From Prosthecobacter debontii (lineage in GTDB: Bacteria > Verrucomicrobiota > Verrucomicrobiia > Verrucomicrobiales > Verrucomicrobiaceae), in contig CAMBPS010000029.1 in the NCBI GenBank assembly GCA_945869675.1, positions 1-38,036 on the forward strand: DNA of 38,036 bases. The letters run 5' to 3'. The translations under genes were made by a program, and so were the position numbers. This document shows positions 17,219-25,139 of the stretch, one piece after another. A model generated the notes under the pieces. That model searched no databases. It worked only from the letters and a program-made list of their open reading frames with translations, and was not told where the DNA came from. Numbering within the stretch: the first letter of the stretch is position 1; every line of letters starts with the position of its first letter.

Positions 17219-18490
17219 ATGAACATTGTCTCCAAACGCCACATCGACCGCCGAGCTTTTTTGCGGGGAGCGGGGACCGTCCTCTCGCTGCCCTTTTTAG
17301 AGGCCATGGTGCCGGCCTTTCCCACACGTGCTCAAGCCGCTGTTGCGCAGCCGCCCCAACGTTTTTTGGCCATGTGTGCGACGCTTGGCTTTCACACTCC
17401 GTTTTTGTTTCCGAAGGAAACAGGGGCAAATTACACGCTGACTCCTTACCTGGAACCGTTGAAAGCATTGAAGGATGATTTTTCCGTCATCTCCGGCTTG
17501 CAGCATGAGGAGCAGAATGGGGCCAATGGTCACACGTCCGAAATGACCTGGCTAACATCCGCCAAGCATCCTGGGCTCGCTGGATTCAAGAACACGATCA
17601 GCATTGACCAACTCATCGCGGAGCAAATTGGCTCACAAACACGCTTCCCCAGCCTTATCCTCGGCACCGGTAGCGAGTCCATGTCCTGGTCGGCGAGTGG
17701 TGTGCCACTACCCGCTGAACCTTCTCCTTCAAACGCTTTTCAACAGCTTTTTATCGATGGCACAAAGCAAGAAGTTGATGCCCAAGTGCGCGGACTGACT
17801 CGTGGTCGTAGCATTCTCGATACCGTCATGGGACAGGCTAAAAAACTACGCAGTGAGCTAGGCAAGCGCGATCAGGAAAAGCTGGATGAGTATTTCAGTG
17901 CCGTTCGTGATCTGGAAGGTCGGTTGGTGCAAAACGAGGCGTGGGTGCAGAGACCGAAACCCAAGGTGAATGCCAAACCGCCCACGGACATTCAGACTCG
18001 CACCGACGCGATCGGTAAAATGAATCTCATGCAGGATCTCATCCTTCTTGCACTACAAACGGATAGCACTCGCACGATCACCCTGCGCCTCAATGGCATG
18101 AATGCCGTGCCTGAGATTGCAGGAGTCAAAAACGACTGGCACAATCTTTCTCACCATGGTCAGGACGAAGCCAAGATCGAAGAACTGAAGGTCATTGAAA
18201 CAGCCGAATTTACTGCATTTGCAGGTTTTTTGACCAAACTAAAGGCAGCTTCATTGCTGGATAGCACTTCCGTCATCTTTGGCTCCAATCTCGGCAATGC
18301 CAGCGCCCATCAAACGGCCAATCTTCCGCTTATCCTGGCTGGAGGCGGCTTTAAGCATGGACGCCACATAGCCATTGATAAAGACAAGCATGTCTTTTCC
18401 AATCTCTTTGTCTCGCTAGCTCAGCGCATGGGCGTGCAGACTGAAAAGTTTGGCTTCAGCACAGGTGTTTTAGACATCAATCAGGCATGA
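17219..18490 (+). CDS. DUF1552 protein, Tat-exported (B2)
   Basis: This 423-residue protein is a second DUF1552 member, clearly paralogous to B1 along its whole length. The Tat signal is HIDRRAFLRGAGTVLSLPF with a cleavage region near AQAA (residue 41). Shared landmarks are SIDQLIAEQIG, EKLDEYFSAVRDLEGRL, the DWHNLSHHG motif and LAGGGFKHGRHIA. It is predicted to be exported folded to the periplasm. Its stop overlaps the start of cytochrome A2 by an ATGA. The order here is DUF1552 then DUF1592, the reverse of the first pair, so the two pairs are mirror images around the LRR gene. The biochemical role is unknown. Confidence 0.93.
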   Translation: MNIVSKRHIDRRAFLRGAGTVLSLPFLEAMVPAFPTRAQAAVAQPPQRFLAMCATLGFHTPFLFPKETGANYTLTPYLEPLKALKDDFSVISGLQHEEQNGANGHTSEMTWLTSAKHPGLAGFKNTISIDQLIAEQIGSQTRFPSLILGTGSESMSWSASGVPLPAEPSPSNAFQQLFIDGTKQEVDAQVRGLTRGRSILDTVMGQAKKLRSELGKRDQEKLDEYFSAVRDLEGRLVQNEAWVQRPKPKVNAKPPTDIQTRTDAIGKMNLMQDLILLALQTDSTRTITLRLNGMNAVPEIAGVKNDWHNLSHHGQDEAKIEELKVIETAEFTAFAGFLTKLKAASLLDSTSVIFGSNLGNASAHQTANLPLILAGGGFKHGRHIAIDKDKHVFSNLFVSLAQRMGVQTEKFGFSTGVLDINQA

Positions 18491-20883
18491 CCATGAAGTG
18501 CCGACTCCTCGCGGCATGGCCGTTTTTTGCCCTTAGCTTGCAGGGGGCGCTGCCTTCCATTCAGCCATTTCTGGATCAACACTGCATGGACTGCCATGAC
18601 AGAGATGTAAAGAAAGGCGATCTGGATTTATCCTCACTTTCCACCGATAGCGACGATCCTGCAGCCCTGAAAAAGTGGGTGCGCGTATTTGATCGAGTCG
18701 CCGCAGGTGAAATGCCACCCCCAAAGAAAAAGCAACCCGCTCAGGAAGCCGTTCAGGATTTTATGGCAGCATTGGGCAGTGATTTAGTCCATCAATCCAA
18801 GGCACAAAAAGGCACCGTGCTACGACGCCTAAATCGACGAGAATATCAAAACACCATCAATGATCTTCTGGGTGTGAACGTTAACGTGCTCGACTCATTA
18901 CCAGAGGACGCACGTGCCAAGGGTTTTGATACCATAGGCGAGGCGCTTTCCATCTCGGGCATTCAAATGCAGCGATACATGGAAGCCGCTGAATTAGCGA
19001 TCAATGCAGCCCTTTATCAGGAGGCACGCCCTGAGTTGATCAAACAAAGCGCCACCCTCGATTCAGAACGTAATCGCAAGGACACCATCGGCAAACAATG
19101 GTTAAGACGCGAGGACGGCAGCATCGTTGTGTTCAACGAAGGCGGTTTCCCCAGCACGGTGATTCCGAATCTGAGATCAAAAGAAGCCGGCACCTACAAG
19201 CTACGTGTGACCGGCTATGGCTATCAGATTGAGGAGCCAGTCGTGTTTGCCCTCATCACCGGCAGCTTCAATTTCCGCAATGCGGACAATGTCACCCATA
19301 GCTTTCATGAACTGCCTATAGGCAAGCCCGGCACGGTTGAAGTCACACTGAGTCTTGATGCCAATAAAGGCATCTGGATCAGCCCGCAGGGTCTCAATGG
19401 CCCCGATGGCCACTCCCCGGTCAAAGACGGGCCTGATAAGTATCCAGGCGAAGGCATGGCCATTCAGGAAGTGACGCTCGAAGGCCCCATTGTTAACGAT
19501 TGGCCACCGCGCGGCCAGAAATTGCTGCTAGGTCAAGCGAAGCTGCATGAGCTAACGCCCGACAAACCATGGATGAAGAATAAAAACGGATACAAGCCAG
19601 TCTTCACCGCCGAAACTTCTGATCCCGTGATTGAATCGCGTCAGTTACTGCCTGTCTTTATCACCGCTACCTTCCGGCGGCCTGCCACAGTGATGGATGC
19701 GGAACCCTACTTGAAGCTCTTTGACGAAGAGTATGCCGTCAGCAAGGATTTCCTGAACGCCATGCGCACAGCCGCTGTTGCGGTGCTTTGCTCACCCGAG
19801 TTTCTATTTCTTAAAGAACCGTCCGGAAAACTAAATGACCTTCAGCTAGCCTCACGACTCAGTTACTTCCTTACCCGCAGTAGCCCAGATGAAAAACTTC
19901 TCACAGTAAAACTCACGCAGCCCGAGACGCTTCGGACGCAAACCGAGCGCTTACTTCAATCACAAACTTTAGAACGCTTTGTGATCGATTTCACCAACGG
20001 TTGGCTGAACCTGCGCGAGATCGACTTCACCACACCAGACAAGCAACTTTACCCCGAATACGACGAGTGGTTGCTAGATTCAATGCCGCGTGAAACGCGC
20101 AGCTTCATCTCGGAACTCATCCACAAGAATCTCAGCGTCACCAATATCATCCAAAGTGATTTTGCCATGCTTAACAAGCGCCTTGCAGAGCATTACGGCA
20201 TCTCAGGAGTGAGCGGCGTTGAGATTCAAAAAGTCATGCTTCCTCCAAATAGCCATCGTGGTGGAGTGCTCACTCAAGCCAGCATTTTAAAAGTGAGTGC
20301 TAATGGCACCAATACTTCTCCCGTTGTCCGTGGAGTCTTCGTGATGGACCGGATCCTCGGCGTGGAACCGCCTCCACCACCGCCGGGGATTCCTGGGGTC
20401 GAGCCTGATATTCGTGGAGCCACCACTCTTCGTGAGTTACTCGATAAACACCGCAGTAGTGAGACCTGCAATAGCTGTCACCGCATGATCGATCCGCCAG
20501 GTTTCGCGATGGAAAGCTACGACGTCATCGGCGGCTGGCGCGAGCGTTTCCGCAGCATTGGGGAGGGCGACTTTGTCAAAGCTACCGTGCAAGGACGCAA
20601 AGTGCGCTATCGCCTTGGCCAGCCAGTCGATGCCGCTGGTCAATTGCATCACGGGAAAACCTTTCAGAACATGGCTGACTTTCAAAAACTCCTGCTTGCT
20701 GATCAGGATCGAATCGCTCGCAGCCTGATTGAAAAACTCCTGACCTTCGCTTCAGGCCGTCCCATGGGATTCTCTGACCGCTCAGAGATAGACACACTCA
20801 CCGCTCAATCCAAAACCAAAGGTTATGGTCTGCGTGATCTGATTCATGCCGTGGTCCAGAGTGAAATCTTCAAAAGTAAATGA
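18487..20883 (+). CDS. Planctomycete-type cytochrome c, DUF1592 family (A2)
   Basis: This 798-residue exported haem protein is paralogous to A1. A signal peptide (about 1-20) precedes the first haem site, CMDCH at 33-37. DUF1587 shows as VLRRLNRREYQNTINDLLG, and the central region has SYFLTRSSPDEKLL and a DFTNGWLNLREIDFTTPDKQ block that closely matches A1. A second CxxCH (CNSCH, 661-665) followed by RMIDPPGF lies in DUF1588, and DUF1585 ends the protein. It lacks the charged insertion of A1 but has a longer segment after DUF1588 (about 690-725, with VQGRKVRYRLGQP). The gene is coupled to B2 by ATGA overlap. Its stop lies 6 bp from the convergent GntR gene. Function is unknown beyond haem binding and export. 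Confidence 0.94.
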   Translation: MTMKCRLLAAWPFFALSLQGALPSIQPFLDQHCMDCHDRDVKKGDLDLSSLSTDSDDPAALKKWVRVFDRVAAGEMPPPKKKQPAQEAVQDFMAALGSDLVHQSKAQKGTVLRRLNRREYQNTINDLLGVNVNVLDSLPEDARAKGFDTIGEALSISGIQMQRYMEAAELAINAALYQEARPELIKQSATLDSERNRKDTIGKQWLRREDGSIVVFNEGGFPSTVIPNLRSKEAGTYKLRVTGYGYQIEEPVVFALITGSFNFRNADNVTHSFHELPIGKPGTVEVTLSLDANKGIWISPQGLNGPDGHSPVKDGPDKYPGEGMAIQEVTLEGPIVNDWPPRGQKLLLGQAKLHELTPDKPWMKNKNGYKPVFTAETSDPVIESRQLLPVFITATFRRPATVMDAEPYLKLFDEEYAVSKDFLNAMRTAAVAVLCSPEFLFLKEPSGKLNDLQLASRLSYFLTRSSPDEKLLTVKLTQPETLRTQTERLLQSQTLERFVIDFTNGWLNLREIDFTTPDKQLYPEYDEWLLDSMPRETRSFISELIHKNLSVTNIIQSDFAMLNKRLAEHYGISGVSGVEIQKVMLPPNSHRGGVLTQASILKVSANGTNTSPVVRGVFVMDRILGVEPPPPPPGIPGVEPDIRGATTLRELLDKHRSSETCNSCHRMIDPPGFAMESYDVIGGWRERFRSIGEGDFVKATVQGRKVRYRLGQPVDAAGQLHHGKTFQNMADFQKLLLADQDRIARSLIEKLLTFASGRPMGFSDRSEIDTLTAQSKTKGYGLRDLIHAVVQSEIFKSK

Positions 20884-20889
20884 TCAAGT

Positions 20890-21681
20890 TTACACACCCC
20901 TGATTCTACCCTGAGCAGGTTTTGGACTTGTAACACCACCAAGTTGATTGCGAAACTCATACACGTCACTTCGATATAGCGTCTCTTCCTGCCACAGTGG
21001 TGCACCGCCTTCGAGGTAGCCTGTGGCGATAACCAAAAGACAAGCTGCATTCGTTTTAACGCCTAATGGAACAGCCTGCGACTTCGTGGCATTGATCGCA
21101 CGGATGGATTCATCGGCTCCAGAAATCGTGAGCTTACAACGAGTAGTCCAGAACGCATACAGCGATCCTTTGGCATCGGTTTTCGACATGCTTAGGCAAT
21201 GCCGCGCTGCGATATGACGGCGCTCATAAATAACCGGTTGCCCATCCGCAAGGCGGACGCGCTCAATGTAAAACAGCGGCTCGTTAGCATTCAATTTGAG
21301 CGCATTGACGATCTCGACTGAGACATCCGCGATGGTGATCTTTTGAAAGTCGATGACTCGCGTGCTAGGCTCCTTACCAGCAGAACGCACTTTATCGGTA
21401 AAACTCACGAGACGTTGTAAATCATAGTCGAGCACGTTTTCACGGACAAATGTGCCTGCCCCCTGACGAAACTCTAGCAGGCCCAAAGAAACAAGGCTGC
21501 TGAGCGCTTTATTGGCAGTGGGGCGACTCGTCTCAAAACGATCAGCGATCTCACGTTCGGTAAGAAATTGCGCACCAGGCACGAACTGGCGACCACGAAG
21601 GAGTTTCCGCAGTTTGGTAATGAGCTCCTGATGAAATGAGGCTGATTGACGCACGAAGTTGAACTTGCAGCGAAGTCTCAC
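20890..21681 (-). CDS. GntR/HutC-family transcriptional repressor
   Basis: This 263-residue protein has an N-terminal winged helix-turn-helix of the GntR type (about residues 15-80, with LTEREIADRFETSRPTANKA as the core). A UTRA effector-binding domain follows (about 95-245, with EPLFYIERVRLADGQPVIYE and LWQEETLYRSD), as in HutC-type regulators that bind sugars or amino-acid derivatives. Both candidate starts are GTG, at 21681 and 21654; neither has a clear Shine-Dalgarno. It is divergent from deoC, and the space between holds a strong promoter with two near-palindromic operators. The repressor therefore probably controls deoC and itself. The effector is unknown, with a phosphorylated deoxysugar as a guess from context. 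Confidence 0.9.
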   Translation of the reverse strand: MRLRCKFNFVRQSASFHQELITKLRKLLRGRQFVPGAQFLTEREIADRFETSRPTANKALSSLVSLGLLEFRQGAGTFVRENVLDYDLQRLVSFTDKVRSAGKEPSTRVIDFQKITIADVSVEIVNALKLNANEPLFYIERVRLADGQPVIYERRHIAARHCLSMSKTDAKGSLYAFWTTRCKLTISGADESIRAINATKSQAVPLGVKTNAACLLVIATGYLEGGAPLWQEETLYRSDVYEFRNQLGGVTSPKPAQGRIRGV

Positions 21682-21682
21682 T

Positions 21683-21712
21683 TTGACAAGTGGCTAAGCC
21701 AATTCCTAAATT
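21683..21712 (+). promoter_or_regulatory. Predicted sigma-70 promoter of deoC
   Basis: A consensus -35 box TTGACA (21683-21688) is followed after 18 bp by TAAATT (21707-21712) as a -10 box with four of six consensus matches. Transcription would begin near 21719, giving a very short leader before the deoC ATG at 21733. Confidence 0.55.
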
Positions 21713-21722
21713 GGCTTAGCCA
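21691..21722. promoter_or_regulatory. Double operator for the GntR-family repressor
   Basis: TGGCTAAGCCA (21691-21701) and TGGCTTAGCCA (21712-21722) are near-perfect palindromes that start 21 bp apart, two helical turns. Taken together they also form a perfect 14-bp inverted repeat with a 4-bp centre. One copy fills the spacer between the -35 and -10 boxes; the other covers the -10 edge and start site. This is a classic repression layout for the divergent regulator gene. Confidence 0.7.
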
Positions 21723-21732
21723 ATTTAAAGCT

Positions 21733-22515
21733 ATGACATACTCTTACTTAGACCTCGCCAAAATGATCGACCATTCATTACTGCACCCGACGATGACCGA
21801 CAATGACCTTCGTGAAGGCTGTGCACTGGCGGCTAAATACGATGTGGCATCCGTCTGCATCAAACCCTATGCGGTGAAACAGGCTGTCGAATGGCTGAGT
21901 GGAACCAGTGTGAAAGTAGGAGCTGTCATCGGCTTCCCGCACGGCAATAGCACCACCGAATCAAAGCGCTATGAGACTGAACTAGCCTGCAAGGATGGCG
22001 CGGTCGAGATCGACATGGTCGTCAATCTCGGCAAGGCCCTGAGTGCTGACTGGGACTATGTCAAGGCAGACGTGAAAGCTGTCTGTGATGAAGCCCACAA
22101 GCACGGAGCCAAGGTGAAGGTCATCTTTGAAAACGACTACCTCACGAATGGTGGCGCAGGCTTGAGCAGTGACGATTTCAAAATCAAGCTCTGCCAACTT
22201 TGCGAGCAGGCTGGAGCCGATTGGGTAAAGACGAGCACTGGCTATGGCTTCGTGAAGCAAACCGACGGCAGCTACAACTACAAGGGAGCGACTGAGCACG
22301 ATTTGTCATTGATGCGCGCTAATGTTTCATCCAAGGTCCAGGTCAAAGCCGCCGGAGGTGTGCGCGATCTAGACGGCCTGATCAAAGTCCGAGACCTCGG
22401 GGGCTCACGCTGCGGCGCCACTGCGACTGCCACCATGATGGACGACTACCGTCAACGCGAAGCCGCTGGCACACTCGACGCCGAAGGCGGGAAGATTGGG
22501 GCGGGTGGTTATTAA
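21733..22515 (+). CDS. deoC: Deoxyribose-phosphate aldolase
   Basis: DeoC cleaves 2-deoxyribose-5-phosphate to glyceraldehyde-3-phosphate and acetaldehyde through a Schiff-base intermediate, feeding deoxynucleosides into glycolysis. The 260-residue TIM-barrel protein has the Schiff-base Lys166 in ADWVKTSTGYG, the proton-relay Asp94 in VEIDMVVNLG and Lys205 in VKAAGGVRD. The opening IDHSLLHPTM segment is also typical. The ATG at 21733 is chosen because the promoter and operators end immediately upstream; longer in-frame extensions would run through them. No other deo genes (phosphorylases or phosphopentomutase) are nearby. The gene converges on the nuclease gene, leaving 16 bp between stops. 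Control by the neighbouring GntR-type repressor is likely. Confidence 0.95.
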   Translation: MTYSYLDLAKMIDHSLLHPTMTDNDLREGCALAAKYDVASVCIKPYAVKQAVEWLSGTSVKVGAVIGFPHGNSTTESKRYETELACKDGAVEIDMVVNLGKALSADWDYVKADVKAVCDEAHKHGAKVKVIFENDYLTNGGAGLSSDDFKIKLCQLCEQAGADWVKTSTGYGFVKQTDGSYNYKGATEHDLSLMRANVSSKVQVKAAGGVRDLDGLIKVRDLGGSRCGATATATMMDDYRQREAAGTLDAEGGKIGAGGY

Positions 22516-22531
22516 AAATTCAGATAAAGGG

Positions 22532-23149
22532 CTATCGATATTTGCTCCAAGCGCCCATTTGCTGAACTCGGGCGAACTGTTCAAGGCCTCGAAGTTGCTT
22601 TTCATAATCGGATACTGAGCGGCCATCTGGCAGTGTCGTTCCACTGGTGTGAATACGCGCAAGGCCAGCACGGATGAGTTTGGCCGATAGATCCTCACCG
22701 TCAGTAAAAATGATAAATGCGTAGTATCGGCCACTGTTATAGACACCCTGCCATTTGGTGTAGATGGTGAAGCGCTGGGTAGAAAGTAGGCTCAACGCAA
22801 AGGTCTTTGCTTGCTGACCGATAGAGACGGTTTCGGCTTCACTCAAGCCACCAAAATACTGACCTTGCGCAGCGATTCGATCCCCATTGAATGAATGCCG
22901 CCTTTTTTCAGGACAGTCGGCAAAGTAAAGCCGGAATTCATGGGTCTGTCCGTTGTGATCCAAGTGAAAACTATCACCATCATTATCTGGATGATCATGA
23001 ATTCTAGCCCCAAGAATGACCTCAAAGACTTTGCTAGCCTTCTTAGGGCTTGCTTCAGGGCCATCCTGAATGTCACGCCAAACCTGCAACCCCAGTGCGA
23101 TGAAAGTCAGCAGAACCCAGAGCCAAGACTTACCAGAACGACGACTCAT
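22532..23149 (-). CDS. Membrane-anchored SNase-like nuclease
   Basis: This 205-residue protein has an N-terminal hydrophobic anchor or signal (SWLWVLLTFIALGLQVW, residues 8-24) followed by a staphylococcal nuclease-like OB-fold domain. The calcium and catalytic residues of thermonuclease have counterparts: Asp59 in DNDGDSF, Arg73 and Asp78 in RLYFADCPE, Glu81, and Arg141 in NSGRYYAF. The usual D-T-P-E is D-C-P-E here. An extra stretch of about 30 residues (RRHSFNGDRIAAQGQYFGGL) lies between the Glu and the next family block. It would degrade nucleic acid outside the cytoplasm. Its start overlaps the ABC ATPase stop by ATGA, so it is the last gene of the transporter run, an uncommon association. 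Confidence 0.84.
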   Translation of the reverse strand: MSRRSGKSWLWVLLTFIALGLQVWRDIQDGPEASPKKASKVFEVILGARIHDHPDNDGDSFHLDHNGQTHEFRLYFADCPEKRRHSFNGDRIAAQGQYFGGLSEAETVSIGQQAKTFALSLLSTQRFTIYTKWQGVYNSGRYYAFIIFTDGEDLSAKLIRAGLARIHTSGTTLPDGRSVSDYEKQLRGLEQFARVQQMGAWSKYR

Positions 23150-24003
23150 GCACTAGCTTTTTCAAGAGCCGCATAGTCAATGGTGCGCAACCGTGCTTGC
23201 TTGGCACCCATTCGTGGCACACAAGCCAATAAGGCCTGAGTGTAAGCATGCTGAGGATTGCTCAAAACTTCTTCCGTAGGGCCAGTCTCAACGATCTCCC
23301 CCCGATACATCACCGCCACCCGATCTGCGACATCATGGATGATTCCAAAGTTATGCGTGATAAGGATCATGGTCATGTTGAGCTCGCGGCGCAGAGACGC
23401 CAATAGTTCCATGATTTGTTTTTGGATGGTCACATCCAGAGCGGTGGTCGGCTCATCGGCAATGAGCAGCTTGGGCTGACAACACAAAGCCATGGCAATC
23501 ATGACACGCTGCTGCATGCCTCCGCTTAGCTCGTGAGGATAGGCGCGCAGACGTTTTTCAGGCTCGGTAATGCCAACTTTATTTAGCCAAGAGAGAATCT
23601 CTATATCCCGATTTTGTATATCGGGACGATGCAAAGCAAGTGCTTCTCCAATCTGGGAGCGGACGGTAAGAACAGGATTCAGGGAAGTCGTCGGCTCTTG
23701 GAAAACATAAGCAATTTCTTTTCCTCTGACTTGGCGAAGCTCCTTTTCATTCATCTGTAAAACATGATGTCCGGCAATGCTAAGCTCGGCCGCCGTGATG
23801 CTGGCTGGCGGCTCTGGAAGCAGGCGTGCCAGGGAGAGCGCCATTGCACTTTTACCACTACCGCTTTCACCCACGATAGCCAAGGACTCACCCTGTTGTA
23901 GATCCAGACTGATACCTTTGACGGCCTGCGCTGGCGGTCCGTCATGGCGGCGGAACTCGATCTTTAAATCACGGATGCGCAGGAGAGGAGACGTGTCAGG
24001 CAT
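23146..24003 (-). CDS. Oligopeptide-type ABC transporter ATPase (OppD/DppD-like)
   Basis: This 285-residue nucleotide-binding subunit powers import of peptides or similar solutes. Visible motifs are Walker A GESGSGKS (45-52), the Q-loop in FQEPTTSLNP (Gln102), the signature LSGGMQQRV (159-167), Walker B LLIADEP (179-185) and the switch His in LITHNF. The C-terminal part has the OppD/DppD-type tail (VETGPTEEVLSNPQHAYTQA), but it is shorter than many and lacks the cysteine motif of iron-sulfur OppD forms. A second ATPase (OppF type) is not present nearby, so it may work as a homodimer. The gene overlaps the permease gene by 8 bp and the nuclease gene by 4 bp. Confidence 0.94.
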   Translation of the reverse strand: MPDTSPLLRIRDLKIEFRRHDGPPAQAVKGISLDLQQGESLAIVGESGSGKSAMALSLARLLPEPPASITAAELSIAGHHVLQMNEKELRQVRGKEIAYVFQEPTTSLNPVLTVRSQIGEALALHRPDIQNRDIEILSWLNKVGITEPEKRLRAYPHELSGGMQQRVMIAMALCCQPKLLIADEPTTALDVTIQKQIMELLASLRRELNMTMILITHNFGIIHDVADRVAVMYRGEIVETGPTEEVLSNPQHAYTQALLACVPRMGAKQARLRTIDYAALEKASA

Positions 24004-25135
24004 GGTTTAGCGAGTCGTTGGGTGCGTAAATCATGTGCCCAACAAGCCATAAAGACAAGGCACAAAGCATGGATGGCACGCCAGCCCATAGGGCAGACAT
24101 GGGATTTGAAAAAACCATTTCACTATCCACTTGAGTCATGAAGGGCATATTGATTCCCAAACTGACAGCCAATAGAGAAGCAATGACCACACTCCAAGAG
24201 ACGCCTTTGAGAAGCCAGGATAGCCCGCAACGGATTGTGATTGGGCTCATCAAAGCAGGGCTGCCAGTACAAAAAGTTCCCAGTGCAGCCACGCAACTCA
24301 CCATCAGAACTGGCATAGCTGCTGTCTGATAGGTTGATGTCCTCAGAGCTTGCGCAAGCTTGGCCATGGCTCCGGGAAGGCCTAGGATATCCTCGATACT
24401 CAAAAGGAAGATCATTGCCAGCAGGCCAATTCCCCAATCTGGATTGGGGAATTGAACTGACTGTTTTTCAACCACCCTCACGCGCTTGGCAGTTCGGAGA
24501 GGGGCTCTATTATGAGTCTTTAACATCAACTCCTCCAAAGAGCCTCCAAGGACTCTATCTGGCGAGGCAAGATGCGGAGTCGCTAGGCTTTTTCCCACCT
24601 CTTCAGGACTAGGCTGTTCTGTGCCCAAAAGAGGCACTGAGTTGGTGAAAATGACCATCCACTGACCGACGAGAGGGATACACAAAAGAAGAATCGTTGG
24701 CACCCATGTCCATAGGTTCTGCGAGAGATGCTCAATGAATGAAAGAGATTTTGAATCTGCTGATACCGGCATCAGAGACCAAATAGGGAATCCCCAGCGC
24801 CCGACCCATAGGCCGATAAAAGCCCATGCAAGTGCATAAACGGGAAACAGTGCCAATGCACGCCCCAACCAAAAGCCTGCTTTCTGAAACTGCCCACCAA
24901 CAGACGTCAAAAGAAACCAGATCCCACCGGCTAGGCTTCGTGATACAAGCACCGCGACCATTAAAAGACCGAATGTAGACACGATACTAGGCACACCATT
25001 TTGGATCACCTGACTCCATACATTAAGCCACAAATGAAGGTCCCCGTTCAGCAACCAAAGTGCAATAAAATCCCCAACGAGCAAGAGACTCAAGGCTGCC
25101 CAAAATCGAGAGCTGTCGAATGGAGAACGCTTCAT
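23996..25135 (-). CDS. Divergent ABC transporter permease
   Basis: This 379-residue protein has about eight predicted membrane spans and sits between a family-5 binding protein and an oligopeptide-type ATPase, so a permease role is likely. The second half resembles Opp/Dpp permeases: LLAMIFLLSIEDILGLPGAM matches the segment that reads VVVEVVFGLPG in OppB-type proteins. The cytoplasmic EAA loop expected before it is hard to see; the polar stretch EELMLKTHNRAPLRTAKRVR is the best candidate and lacks the usual EAA-x3-G pattern. Only one permease gene is present, whereas Opp systems normally have two, so it may form a homodimer. The gene begins 4 bp after the binding-protein stop and overlaps the ATPase start. 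Confidence 0.68.
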   Translation of the reverse strand: MKRSPFDSSRFWAALSLLLVGDFIALWLLNGDLHLWLNVWSQVIQNGVPSIVSTFGLLMVAVLVSRSLAGGIWFLLTSVGGQFQKAGFWLGRALALFPVYALAWAFIGLWVGRWGFPIWSLMPVSADSKSLSFIEHLSQNLWTWVPTILLLCIPLVGQWMVIFTNSVPLLGTEQPSPEEVGKSLATPHLASPDRVLGGSLEELMLKTHNRAPLRTAKRVRVVEKQSVQFPNPDWGIGLLAMIFLLSIEDILGLPGAMAKLAQALRTSTYQTAAMPVLMVSCVAALGTFCTGSPALMSPITIRCGLSWLLKGVSWSVVIASLLAVSLGINMPFMTQVDSEMVFSNPMSALWAGVPSMLCALSLWLVGHMIYAPNDSLNHA

Positions 25136-25139
25136 CCTA

